64,000 nucleotides of DNA, taken from positions 1-64,000 of the forward strand of contig JAFXHJ010000021.1 in NCBI GenBank assembly GCA_017536445.1, read 5' to 3'. Origin of the DNA: Clostridia bacterium (GTDB taxonomy: Bacteria > Bacillota > Clostridia > TANB77 > CAG-465). Both the position numbers and the translations under genes were made by a program. The notes beneath the pieces are model-generated. The model saw only the letters and a list, made by a program, of their open reading frames with translations. It did no database searches and had not been told where the DNA came from. Shown piece after piece: positions 43,484 through 51,746 of this stretch. Positions within the stretch are counted from its first letter, which is position 1; the number at the start of each line of letters is the position of its first letter.

Positions 43484-44893
43484 TTGAATAAAAATGATTT
43501 TAATGAATTAAAAAATATATCTAAAATACACATGATTGGAATTGGTGGAATAAGTATGAGCGGTATTGCTGTAATGCTTAAGAAATCTGGTTTTATAGTA
43601 ACTGGCTCAGATAGTATGGGTTCAGCTATGGTTGAAATGCTTGAAAGTGAAGGAATTCCTGTACACATCGGTTCTAATCCTGATTTAATAAAAGATGCAG
43701 ATATGGTTGTATATACCGCTGCAATAAACCTTGAAACAGATAAAGAATATCTTGAAGCAGTAAAACTTAATAAACCAGTTTTTGAACGCGCTCCTTTCTT
43801 AGGAAAACTTCTTAAACAATATGATAAACCAATCTGTATAGCTGGAATGCATGGTAAAACTACAACTACATCAATGATAGCTTCTGCTCTTCAAACAGCA
43901 GGCGTTGAACCTACAGTTTTAGTTGGTTCTAAACTAAAAGAACTAAACAACTTCAACTACTCTATTGGAAAGAATGAATACTTTGTATTAGAGTCTTGTG
44001 AATATGTAGATAGTTTCTTAAATTTTCCTGGTGATACAGCAATAATATTAAATATTGAAGAAGAACATTTAGATTATTTCAAAAATCTAGATAATATAAA
44101 AGAATCATTTGCTAAGTTCATTGGTATAATGCACGAAAATGGAAAACTTATAGTTAACAAAGATGATGAAAATATCCAAGATGTTTTAACACTTGCTACA
44201 AGCTCAATAACATCTAAAAGCATTGGTGTTTATACATATTCTACTAAAACAACTGACGCAGATATGTATGCAGAAAACATTAAAATTGCAGATAACAAAT
44301 GTTATGAATTTGATGCATATTATAAAGGAACACTTCTTACTCACATTAAGTTAAATGCACCTGGTGTACACAATGTTTCAAATGCTTTAGCCACACTTCT
44401 TTCTTGTGTTGTTAATGATATACCCGTTGAACTTGCAAAAGCCGGTCTTGAAGAATTTACTGGGGCAAGTCGTAGATTTGAATATAGAAAAACAATTGGT
44501 GAAAATGTTAATGTTTATGACGACTATGCTCATCACCCAACAGAGATAATGACTACTTTAAATACTGCTCGCGAAAAAACAGATGGTAGAGTTATAGCAG
44601 TATTCGAGCCACATACATATACAAGAACTTATACTCTTTTTGATAAGTTTGTAAATGTATTAAAGACAGCAGATATAATTCTTCTAGCAGATATATATGC
44701 TGCAAGAGAAAAAGACGAAGGAATTGTTTCTTCTACAATGCTTGCAGATGCAATAACTAAAGCTGGTACAGATGCTAAAAACCTACACACATTAGAAAAT
44801 ATAGCTAAACATATACATAAAATTATTGAACCAAACGATATCGTTTTAACAATAGGCGCTGGTACAATAACAAAACTTGCAGATATGTTATAA
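43484..44893 (+). CDS. murC: UDP-N-acetylmuramate--L-alanine ligase
   Basis: 469 aa from a TTG at 43484, set by AGAGGTGG (43471-43478) and by the promoter that covers the in-frame upstream ATG. It adds L-Ala to UDP-MurNAc, the first amino acid of the peptidoglycan stem. The N-terminal HMIGIGGISMSGIA, the ATP loop GMHGKTTTTSMIA, and the C-terminal DDYAHHPTEIM are all present. It stands alone, with a terminator behind. Confidence 0.96.
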   Translation: MNKNDFNELKNISKIHMIGIGGISMSGIAVMLKKSGFIVTGSDSMGSAMVEMLESEGIPVHIGSNPDLIKDADMVVYTAAINLETDKEYLEAVKLNKPVFERAPFLGKLLKQYDKPICIAGMHGKTTTTSMIASALQTAGVEPTVLVGSKLKELNNFNYSIGKNEYFVLESCEYVDSFLNFPGDTAIILNIEEEHLDYFKNLDNIKESFAKFIGIMHENGKLIVNKDDENIQDVLTLATSSITSKSIGVYTYSTKTTDADMYAENIKIADNKCYEFDAYYKGTLLTHIKLNAPGVHNVSNALATLLSCVVNDIPVELAKAGLEEFTGASRRFEYRKTIGENVNVYDDYAHHPTEIMTTLNTAREKTDGRVIAVFEPHTYTRTYTLFDKFVNVLKTADIILLADIYAAREKDEGIVSSTMLADAITKAGTDAKNLHTLENIAKHIHKIIEPNDIVLTIGAGTITKLADML

Positions 44894-44911
44894 TGAAGAA
44901 TTAATATATAA

Positions 44912-44941
44912 AGAGAGGAAATATATATACATTTCCTCTCT
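44912..44941. terminator. Bidirectional terminator after murC
   Basis: An 11 bp perfect stem (agagaggaaat/atttcctctct) with a T-run, between convergent genes. Confidence 0.85.
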
Positions 44942-44951
44942 CATTTTTTGC

Positions 44952-45476
44952 CTATTTGATCATAGACTTAATCTTGGGTGCTATAGCTTTACAAATAGGT
45001 ATACTTATAACGATTATTACTACATCTGCTATAAATGCATAAATGTTAGTAAGTACTCTAACACCAAACGGCAAACTATATATAATATGTTCTACGCCTG
45101 ATTTAATTACAAGCATTCCTAATGCCACACTGAATACAGCTACTGCTGTAGATATTACTATCTCAATTATTGGTTTCTTTATTTTTCTTGTTAACTTAAA
45201 TGTTAATCCTAAAATTATTCCGATAACGAGATTGCCTAACGCCCATCCAGGCATTCCCCGAAGTCCTCCTGTAACCAAACAATAAATAACAACTCCCATT
45301 GTTCCTACTATTGTTCCGCTTGTCGTTCCAACAATATAACAAAAGGCTGTCATTACAAAATAACCTAAGCACAGATAGTAATTCTGAAAGACTGGTACCT
45401 GAACACATAATGTTAATGCTACAAATAGTGCTACTCCCATTGCTGTTATGCAAATTTGCTTTGTTGCATTTTTCAT
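44952..45476 (-). CDS. ECF transporter S component (riboflavin-type family)
   Basis: 174 aa with five or six membrane helices. The pattern TAMGVALFVALT, then VFQNYYLCLGYFVM, GTIVGTMGVVIYCLVTGG and MPGWALGNLVIG resembles the S components of the ECF-ribofla_trS family. The subunit binds a vitamin or similar micronutrient and works with a shared EcfA/EcfT energizing module, which is not in this window. Substrate unassigned. No riboswitch is seen in front, but the promoter spacer contains a palindrome. Confidence 0.8.
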   Translation of the reverse strand: MKNATKQICITAMGVALFVALTLCVQVPVFQNYYLCLGYFVMTAFCYIVGTTSGTIVGTMGVVIYCLVTGGLRGMPGWALGNLVIGIILGLTFKLTRKIKKPIIEIVISTAVAVFSVALGMLVIKSGVEHIIYSLPFGVRVLTNIYAFIADVVIIVISIPICKAIAPKIKSMIK

Positions 45477-45523
45477 TTTATCCCCCTATTTAATTAAATG
45501 TGGTTTATATTTTTTACAGCCGT

Positions 45524-45552
45524 ATTATACCAAAATGCACATGCATTGTCAA
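45524..45552 (-). promoter_or_regulatory. Promoter and operator of the ECF S component gene
   Basis: Minus strand: perfect TTGACA (45552-45547), 17 bp, perfect TATAAT (45529-45524). The spacer holds the inverted repeat ATGCA-N2-TGCAT (45535-45546), a likely repressor site. Confidence 0.7.
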
Positions 45553-45574
45553 TTTTATGTAAATTATAATAATT

Positions 45575-45614
45575 ACACTCAAAGCATTAGGTATAGTCCT
45601 AATGTTTTGAGTGT
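45575..45614 (-). terminator. Terminator after the DUF378 gene
   Basis: A stem of 9+7 bp with one mismatch (acactcaaa-cattagg / cctaatg-tttgagtgt) separating DUF378 from the ECF gene. Confidence 0.6.
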
Positions 45615-45693
45615 TCTTTATTCTTTATCTCTTTTTTCTTATTTATAAATTTCTTTATATTATCTTTAATCTTTCTTTTAACTGCAAATTTAA

Positions 45694-45894
45694 CTATCCA
45701 TCTATGGACATTCTTGTGAAGAATGTTATAGCCCAAAGCCCACAAATAGCCACCAAACCGTAAACAAGTCTAGTTAACATTGTCATTGAACCAAACGCCC
45801 AAGCGACTAAGTCAAAGTTAAATAAAGCAATTAGTCCCCAGTTTAAAGCTCCAACTATAACTAGCACAAGTACTAATGTATTTAAAAACTTCAT
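45694..45894 (-). CDS. DUF378 family small membrane protein
   Basis: 66 aa with two hydrophobic helices and the DUF378 signature VIVGALNWGLIALFNFDLVA. Function unknown in the family. RBS AAGGAGG. It stands alone. Confidence 0.88.
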   Translation of the reverse strand: MKFLNTLVLVLVIVGALNWGLIALFNFDLVAWAFGSMTMLTRLVYGLVAICGLWAITFFTRMSIDG

Positions 45895-46038
45895 ATTATA
45901 CCTCCTTACAAATAATCTTTTTAATTATCTTCACATATATTGTGTGCCTTAAAAATATTTTTATTCTATATTTTTTAATACAATTTTTAACAAAATTTTT
46001 CAAAACACATAAACTACTAATATATTAGGAGGTATTCT

Positions 46039-46911
46039 ATGTTTAAAGGCGCATATACTGCACTTGTTACACCTTTTAAAGATGGCAAGATAAACTATAA
46101 CAAGATGGCAGAATTAATTGAATTCCAAATTAATGAAGGAATTGATGGTTTAGTAGTTTGTGGCACCACAGGTGAAAGTGCTACACTAAGCGATAAAGAA
46201 AAAAGAAGACTTATTAAATTCACTGTTGAAACTGTTAACGGAAGAGTTCCTGTTATAGCTGGAACAGGATCTAATAACACAATACATACAATAAAACTTT
46301 CTAAATTTGCTGAAAAGGTCGGTGTAGATGGATTACTATTAGTTACTCCATATTACAATAAAAGTTCTCAAAATGGTCTTATAGCACATTTTAGAGCTAT
46401 TGCAGAAAGCGTTACTACACCTTGTATTTTATATAATGTTCCAAGTAGAACTGGAGTAAACCTTTTACCAGACACTGTAGTAAAACTTGCAGAGACTGAA
46501 AACATTGTTGGTATAAAAGAAGCAAGCGGCAACTTTTCTCAGCTGTTAGAATTGATGGCTAAAGTTCCGAAAGATTTTATTGTATTATCTGGTAACGATG
46601 ATAGCATTGTTCCATTACTTTCTATTGGTGGTAAGGGTGTAATTTCCGTATTATCTAACATATATCCTAAAGATACACATAATATGTGTCAAGCATTCTT
46701 TTTAGGTGAAACAAACTATGCTAAAGAGTTACAATTAAGATATGCTAGTCTTATTAAAGCATTATTTATTGAACCTAATCCAATGCCCGTAAAAGATGCA
46801 ATGAATATCTTAGATATGGATGTTGGAAATACACGTCTACCTTTAGTTGAAGTATCCGATGACACACATGAAATACTAAAAAGTGTCCTTTATGAATTAA
46901 AAGATAAATAA
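46039..46911 (+). CDS. dapA: 4-hydroxy-tetrahydrodipicolinate synthase
   Basis: 290 aa TIM-barrel enzyme that condenses pyruvate with aspartate semialdehyde, the first step to diaminopimelate and lysine. It supplies the wall and, in spore formers, dipicolinate. GTTGESATL (near residue 44), YNVPSRTGVN, and the Schiff-base Lys in IVGIKEASGN are present. RBS AGGAGG. It is a single gene here, not next to dapB. Confidence 0.96.
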   Translation: MFKGAYTALVTPFKDGKINYNKMAELIEFQINEGIDGLVVCGTTGESATLSDKEKRRLIKFTVETVNGRVPVIAGTGSNNTIHTIKLSKFAEKVGVDGLLLVTPYYNKSSQNGLIAHFRAIAESVTTPCILYNVPSRTGVNLLPDTVVKLAETENIVGIKEASGNFSQLLELMAKVPKDFIVLSGNDDSIVPLLSIGGKGVISVLSNIYPKDTHNMCQAFFLGETNYAKELQLRYASLIKALFIEPNPMPVKDAMNILDMDVGNTRLPLVEVSDDTHEILKSVLYELKDK

Positions 46912-46940
46912 CATTATTTATTTTATTTTTACATATTATT

Positions 46941-46967
46941 AAAGCTTACAAAACATTTGTAAGCTTT
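46941..46967. terminator. Bidirectional terminator between dapA and the DUF4363 gene
   Basis: A 12 bp perfect stem (aaagcttacaaa/tttgtaagcttt) overlapping the end of the DUF4363 gene. Confidence 0.8.
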
Positions 46968-47344
46968 AATCTTTCACTTTCTACTACTTTATTTATTCTT
47001 TCTTTTAATACATTGCATTCTATTAATAAATGCGGTTTAACTGTTTCTTCTTCGTTTAATAACAAAATATATTTATATATGCTAGACATGCTTTCTTTTA
47101 TATCCGATACTGCACTATGTTCACAAAATATACCATAACCTAATTCTTTTTTATTCCATAGTTTTTCTAATTCTTGTTTGTTTTCTTGTATTTTATCCAA
47201 ACTTTCATCATTTGTTATGCTTTCTTCTAGTTTAGATATCTTAGACATTAATATTTCGCTTGAATCTTTTAGAAAAGAATATTGTATAAAATGTAACCCA
47301 AGAATTAATAGAAGTGTACAAGATATTATTAATATTTGTTTCAT
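46946..47344 (-). CDS. DUF4363 family protein
   Basis: 132 aa with an N-terminal membrane or signal helix and a helical rest with KLEESI...IQENKQELEKLWNKK. DUF4363 members commonly accompany DUF421 genes, as here: its ATG overlaps the DUF421 stop by four bases. Function unknown. Confidence 0.78.
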   Translation of the reverse strand: MKQILIISCTLLLILGLHFIQYSFLKDSSEILMSKISKLEESITNDESLDKIQENKQELEKLWNKKELGYGIFCEHSAVSDIKESMSSIYKYILLLNEEETVKPHLLIECNVLKERINKVVESERLKLTNVL

Positions 47345-47982
47345 ACTTTCTTCTCCTTTTCTTGGTATACAAATCTACCATTTGCATCTATTGTTGCTAT
47401 TAATACATTTTTTAGTTTTATATTTTTCTTAAGTAACTTTTTATCTATATCCTTTCTAGTAAGATTTAGCATTTTAATATTTTTATCTGCATATTCTCCG
47501 TTTACCACTACGTTTAATGGTATGCTATTTCCAGTTGCATCTTCCATTTTTACTGCATTTAAATCTCCATTAGTTTCTAGTATTGCATAAGCTGTTTCTT
47601 GCACTGTATATATATCTTTACTTCTTAATTGTTCCATAAGTTCTTCTATTGTTAGTTGCTGTTTTTTCATTTCTTTTTCTAATATTTTACCTTTGTATAT
47701 AACTAAACTTGGTGTTCCGCAAATAACACTTTCTACCTTGTTACTAGACTGTATAACAAGCGTAAATATACCATACAGAATAAGGAGCGCTATTATTGGG
47801 ATAACACCTGCAAAAATTTGAGTATCTCTAGATTGCATTGGGCCTGAAGCTAGATCAGATATCATAACAATAATGGCAAGTTCAAAAGGTTGAACTTTAG
47901 AAAGTTCTCTCTTTCCCATTAGCCTTATTACAAGAAAAACAACTGTAAATAAAATTAAACCTCTAAAAAATACTACTAACAT
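47341..47982 (-). CDS. DUF421 (YetF-like) membrane protein
   Basis: 213 aa from the ATG at 47982 (RBS AAGGAGAAG); the longer frame is not supported. Three membrane helices with the family motif RLMGKRELSKVQPFELAIIVMISDLAS are followed by a soluble alpha/beta domain (ICGTPSLVIYKGKI...QLTIEELMEQLRSKDIY). Spore formers carry several YetF-like proteins, some linked to spore membranes. The exact role is unknown. Confidence 0.88.
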   Translation of the reverse strand: MLVVFFRGLILFTVVFLVIRLMGKRELSKVQPFELAIIVMISDLASGPMQSRDTQIFAGVIPIIALLILYGIFTLVIQSSNKVESVICGTPSLVIYKGKILEKEMKKQQLTIEELMEQLRSKDIYTVQETAYAILETNGDLNAVKMEDATGNSIPLNVVVNGEYADKNIKMLNLTRKDIDKKLLKKNIKLKNVLIATIDANGRFVYQEKEKKV

Positions 47983-48066
47983 TTTCTTCTCCTTATATAC
48001 ATTTGTATTTTTTGCATATTTTATAAAATTATACAAATACTATTTGTATATTTAGAGGTAAAAAAT

Positions 48067-48435
48067 ATGGTAAAACAAGCAATTATGAATAAACAAATAA
48101 ATAAAATTAGAACAAAACAAATGGCTATTAGATTTTTTTCAGCGCTAGTTATATTCTTTGCTACTGCATATATGGCACCAAACTTTAATACAGAAAGTGC
48201 ACCGATTCTAGTATTATGTGCATTTGTTACAGTAGTATTAGATTACCTAGTAGCAACAGTTACTGAAATACATGATATTCCTTTTGGTAGAGCTATTGTT
48301 GGCTTTGTATCTGCGACTTTAATTATATATATGTCTCAATTTATTATCCGCGGCTACTACATCTCTATGTTAAGTAGTGTTATTGCAGCTGCTATCTATG
48401 GAGTAATAGATTACTATTTACCAAATAAAACTTAA
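48067..48435 (+). CDS. Small hypothetical membrane protein
   Basis: 122 aa with a basic start (NKQINKIRTKQMAIR), then four hydrophobic segments. The middle TVVLDYLVATVTEIHDIPFG has conserved-looking polar residues between helices. I see some resemblance to small YndM/holin-like proteins but cannot assign it. RBS AGAGGT. It is transcribed away from the DUF421 gene. Confidence 0.6.
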   Translation: MVKQAIMNKQINKIRTKQMAIRFFSALVIFFATAYMAPNFNTESAPILVLCAFVTVVLDYLVATVTEIHDIPFGRAIVGFVSATLIIYMSQFIIRGYYISMLSSVIAAAIYGVIDYYLPNKT

Positions 48436-48447
48436 TATATATATGAC

Positions 48448-48474
48448 AAAGCCACGAGAAAAATCTCGTGGTTT
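48448..48474. terminator. Bidirectional terminator between convergent genes
   Basis: A stem ccacgaga/tctcgtgg with flanking A/T pairs, just before the stop of the gene at 48478. Confidence 0.75.
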
Positions 48475-48477
48475 ATA

Positions 48478-49491
48478 TTATTCTGATATTATTGACTCTA
48501 AAAATTCATATTCAAAAGTTACGTTTTTCTTGTCTTTAATCTTTTTATCCATTTTGAATACAACATCATATTCCATAGAATCATATAGCCTATTTGTAAT
48601 GTATCCTTCGCCTAATAATATTCCTTCTTCAAACATATTTATTTTTATCTTACAATACATTATAGCTGGTTTCTTAAACATTTTTACTTCGGGTGCTTTA
48701 ATATTAAATCTTACTTCTTCTGAACCAAATTCTAATTTTCTCATTTTTACTGGCTCAACTTTTATCTTGTCTATATGTTTTTTTGCACCTTCTTCATCTT
48801 TCATTTTTCCTGAACCTATTAACATAGGTAGATGCTCTAACTTAGCATCATAATATGGTTTTAATTCTCTTTCAAGTTCAAATTCTTTATTTATATTTCT
48901 TATTTTAGCATCTATTTTCTTTCCTATATTAAACAACCTTTTTGGATTTTCTATTTCATCATCCATATTTTTTACTATAAGTTCAAAGTCTGGATCATTC
49001 ACAGAATTAACATTCCTTGCTTTGCATTCTAAGTAGAAGTCTATCACGTCTTCTAAATATCCTGCTCTTAATGCTATATATGGTTGTACACTTGGTTTTT
49101 CTAGCGGTTGTATGCTTGGTTTTTTATTTTTAATTATGCTAATCGCTATTAAAAAAACAATATATATTGCTGGTATTATAAACCAAAACAAATTAGATAT
49201 GGAAACTCTATTCCAAGATGAATCTATTATTAACAATCCTACCGGAAGTATTAACGTTACTAGCAAAATAACAATTTGCACAATAAATACGACTATATCT
49301 CCATTAGCCAAAAATTCAACAATTCCTTTTTTCTTTTTAGGTGTTACTTTTATTTCTTCTTTTTTATCTGGGTCATAACCAAATTCTTTTAGTGGCAACA
49401 AATCATCTATATCACAATTCTTTTCTATACAAGTTAAACAAAAGTCATGTAATTCCGTTGCATTTTCTATTCCACAGCATTTACACTTCAT
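48478..49491 (-). CDS. Zinc-ribbon membrane protein of unknown function
   Basis: 337 aa. CKCCG...FCLTC at residues 3-20 forms a short zinc site. Two hydrophobic helices lie at ~68-118. The rest is a long soluble part rich in Lys and Glu, with strand-rich repeats near the end (EVRFNIKAPEV, KMFKKPAIMYCKI). Not recognised. RBS GGAGATG. Confidence 0.65.
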   Translation of the reverse strand: MKCKCCGIENATELHDFCLTCIEKNCDIDDLLPLKEFGYDPDKKEEIKVTPKKKKGIVEFLANGDIVVFIVQIVILLVTLILPVGLLIIDSSWNRVSISNLFWFIIPAIYIVFLIAISIIKNKKPSIQPLEKPSVQPYIALRAGYLEDVIDFYLECKARNVNSVNDPDFELIVKNMDDEIENPKRLFNIGKKIDAKIRNINKEFELERELKPYYDAKLEHLPMLIGSGKMKDEEGAKKHIDKIKVEPVKMRKLEFGSEEVRFNIKAPEVKMFKKPAIMYCKIKINMFEEGILLGEGYITNRLYDSMEYDVVFKMDKKIKDKKNVTFEYEFLESIISE

Positions 49492-49551
49492 ACTATCATC
49501 TCCAAAAGAATTATATCATATAAAGGTGTATTTTTGTACAGTTATTAAGAA

Positions 49552-49586
49552 AAAACAGAAGTAACTATATTTGTTACTCCTGTTTT
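49552..49586 (-). terminator. Terminator after the beta-CASP gene
   Basis: A stem of 7+6 bp with one mismatch (aaaacag-agtaac / gttact-ctgtttt), ending in a T-run on the plus strand as well. Confidence 0.7.
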
Positions 49587-49589
49587 GCT

Positions 49590-51248
49590 TTATTCTTCAT
49601 TCATATCTTCTATTTTAACTCTATTTTTAATTTTTTGCATTTCCTCTTTAAGACCTACAAGTTTCATTTTGATTTCAAACATTTCTTCTTCTGTTGCTCC
49701 ATGTTTTACATCAGATTTAACTATTTTAGATACATCTTCCATATCTAATTTTAAGTATGTAAGCATTTCATAGATATCTAATCTTAAGTTTGTTTCGCGT
49801 ACATTGTAGCTTGCTTTTTCAAACTTACTATCTCCTAGGTAGTATCTTTCATCCCTTTCAGGAATTACTACATCTATTCCGAACTTAGATTCTATTGCAT
49901 TCGCAAGTATCTTTTGGCCTTCATATTCTCCATGAACTAAGAATATTCTTTTTGGTTTCTTTTCTATTTTTTCTATAAAATCTAATATACCTTGTTGGTC
50001 TGCATGTCCTGAGAATGCGTCTAGCATTCTTATTTCTGCATTAACACCAATTTCTTCACCAAATATTTTAACTCTTGGTTCTCCAGACACTATCTTGCGA
50101 CCTAATGTTCCTTCTGCTTGGTATCCTACAAATAATATTGTAGACTCTGGTCTCCATAGATTGTGTTTTAAGTGGTGCTTTACACGTCCCGCTTCGCACA
50201 TTCCACTTGCAGATATTATTATCTTTGGTGTTTTGTCTTCGTTTAGTGCTTTAGATTCATCTGCTGATGCAGTAAATCTTAGGTTCTTGAAACTTATTGG
50301 ATTATCTCCCATAAGTAAATAACTTAATGCATCTTCGTTATAACAATTAAAGTTATCTTCAAATATTTCTGTAGCATTTTTGGCTAAAGGACTATCTACA
50401 ACTATTGGTATATTATCTAATCTTTCTATATATTTTTCTGAATCTACATCTTTAGATAAATATTTATTTAGTTCAAATAATATTTCTTGTGTTCTACCAA
50501 CTGCAAATGATGGTATTACTACATTACCACCTCTATCTATTGTATTTAATATTATTTTAATAAACTCTTCAGATTGTTCCTTTATTGGGCTGTGGAATCT
50601 TCCACCGTATGTAGATTCTATTACTAGATAATCTGTATCTATTACATTTTCTGGTTCACGTATTATTGGATTTTCTTCATTTCCAAGGTCGCCTGTGAAT
50701 GTTAATTTTTCTGTTTTACCATTTTCTGTGATGTATAGTTCAACTATTGCAGATCCTAACATATGTCCGGCATCAAGGAATTTGAAAGTAACATTATCAT
50801 TTATTTTATGTTCTCTTCCATAATCTATCTTTTTTAATAACTTGCAGCTATCTAATCCATCTTTGGCAGTGTATATTGGTGGTTCTGGCGCCTTACCAGC
50901 TCTCATACGTTTTCTATTTACCCACTCTATTTCTTTTTCTTGTATATGTCCACTGTCTGGCAACATTACAGAACAAAGATCTGCAGTTGCTGGTGTACAA
51001 TACACCGGATTATTATATCCTGAAACAAATAGTTTTGGTATTCTACCACTATGGTCTATGTGAGCGTGTGTAAGTATAACAAAATCTATATCGTTTATAT
51101 CAAATTGGAAATTCTCATAGTTTAATATTTGTTCTGTTAATGTTCCTTGAAACAAACCACAATCTACAAGAAATTTTGTATCTCCTACTTCTATCATGTG
51201 ACACGAACCAGTTACACCTCTTGCTGCTCCAAAAAATGTTATTTTCAT
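49590..51248 (-). CDS. MBL-fold beta-CASP ribonuclease-like protein
   Basis: 552 aa. The metallo-beta-lactamase motif HAHIDHSG (His61, His63, Asp65, His66), AGHMLGSAIVEL, and FTGDLGNEENPI are followed by the beta-CASP insert (GGNVVIPSFAVGRTQEILFEL) and motif B/C residues VHGEYEGQ. This is the CPSF-like branch rather than RNase J. It has an extra helical C-terminus of about 80 aa. It probably cuts RNA. It lies 16 bp behind the gene at 51264. Confidence 0.85.
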   Translation of the reverse strand: MKITFFGAARGVTGSCHMIEVGDTKFLVDCGLFQGTLTEQILNYENFQFDINDIDFVILTHAHIDHSGRIPKLFVSGYNNPVYCTPATADLCSVMLPDSGHIQEKEIEWVNRKRMRAGKAPEPPIYTAKDGLDSCKLLKKIDYGREHKINDNVTFKFLDAGHMLGSAIVELYITENGKTEKLTFTGDLGNEENPIIREPENVIDTDYLVIESTYGGRFHSPIKEQSEEFIKIILNTIDRGGNVVIPSFAVGRTQEILFELNKYLSKDVDSEKYIERLDNIPIVVDSPLAKNATEIFEDNFNCYNEDALSYLLMGDNPISFKNLRFTASADESKALNEDKTPKIIISASGMCEAGRVKHHLKHNLWRPESTILFVGYQAEGTLGRKIVSGEPRVKIFGEEIGVNAEIRMLDAFSGHADQQGILDFIEKIEKKPKRIFLVHGEYEGQKILANAIESKFGIDVVIPERDERYYLGDSKFEKASYNVRETNLRLDIYEMLTYLKLDMEDVSKIVKSDVKHGATEEEMFEIKMKLVGLKEEMQKIKNRVKIEDMNEE

Positions 51249-51263
51249 TAGTTTCCTCCTATA

Positions 51264-51746
51264 CTACCAGTATAATTCTTTTTCGTCTAGCTTCTCCCTT
51301 ACATATTTGATTCTAAACTCATCATCAAAGAATCTATAATATGTACCATTTTCATATTGTGCTAAAGAACCGATATAATCACTCTTAAGTGCATCTTCTT
51401 CAGTTTCTTCCATTCCAAAGAATTTTGTTAATGCTTCATATTTTGTTTTATCTTCAGACATATTTGCATTATCTAATATTTCTTTGAAATACTTTTCAGT
51501 TCTGTCTTCAATATAACCGTCATCATATTCTCTAGTTACTGGTTCGATTAAAACCATTTTTTCTATTGTTCTTCTATTATTTATTATATATTCCACACAA
51601 GCGCTATGTAGTACCTTATCTCCTACATTGCACAAACCACCGAAGAATACATTTATATCTTTTCCATCTTCATTCTTTATACGCATTGGTTGCGCTTCTG
51701 ATAATAAATATGCATCTCTTTTCTTTTGTCTAGTTAATATACTCAT
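51264..51746 (-). CDS. Hypothetical protein between ftsK and the beta-CASP gene
   Basis: 160 aa, acidic, soluble, with no recognised domain (ILTRQKKRDAYLLSEAQPM at the start). Its ATG overlaps the ftsK stop (TAATG), so it is coupled to it. It could be a conserved partner of the division operon; unknown. Confidence 0.6.
   Translation of the reverse strand: MSILTRQKKRDAYLLSEAQPMRIKNEDGKDINVFFGGLCNVGDKVLHSACVEYIINNRRTIEKMVLIEPVTREYDDGYIEDRTEKYFKEILDNANMSEDKTKYEALTKFFGMEETEEDALKSDYIGSLAQYENGTYYRFFDDEFRIKYVREKLDEKELYW

Noticed and set aside
45196-45453. 85 aa minus-strand frame within the ECF S component gene
   Set aside because: Alternative frame of the same strand; the S component frame has the RBS and membrane helices of a known family.
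45477-45693. Riboswitch in front of the ECF S component
   Set aside because: Only a promoter, a palindrome and a terminator of the previous gene are found; no FMN, TPP or similar core motif.
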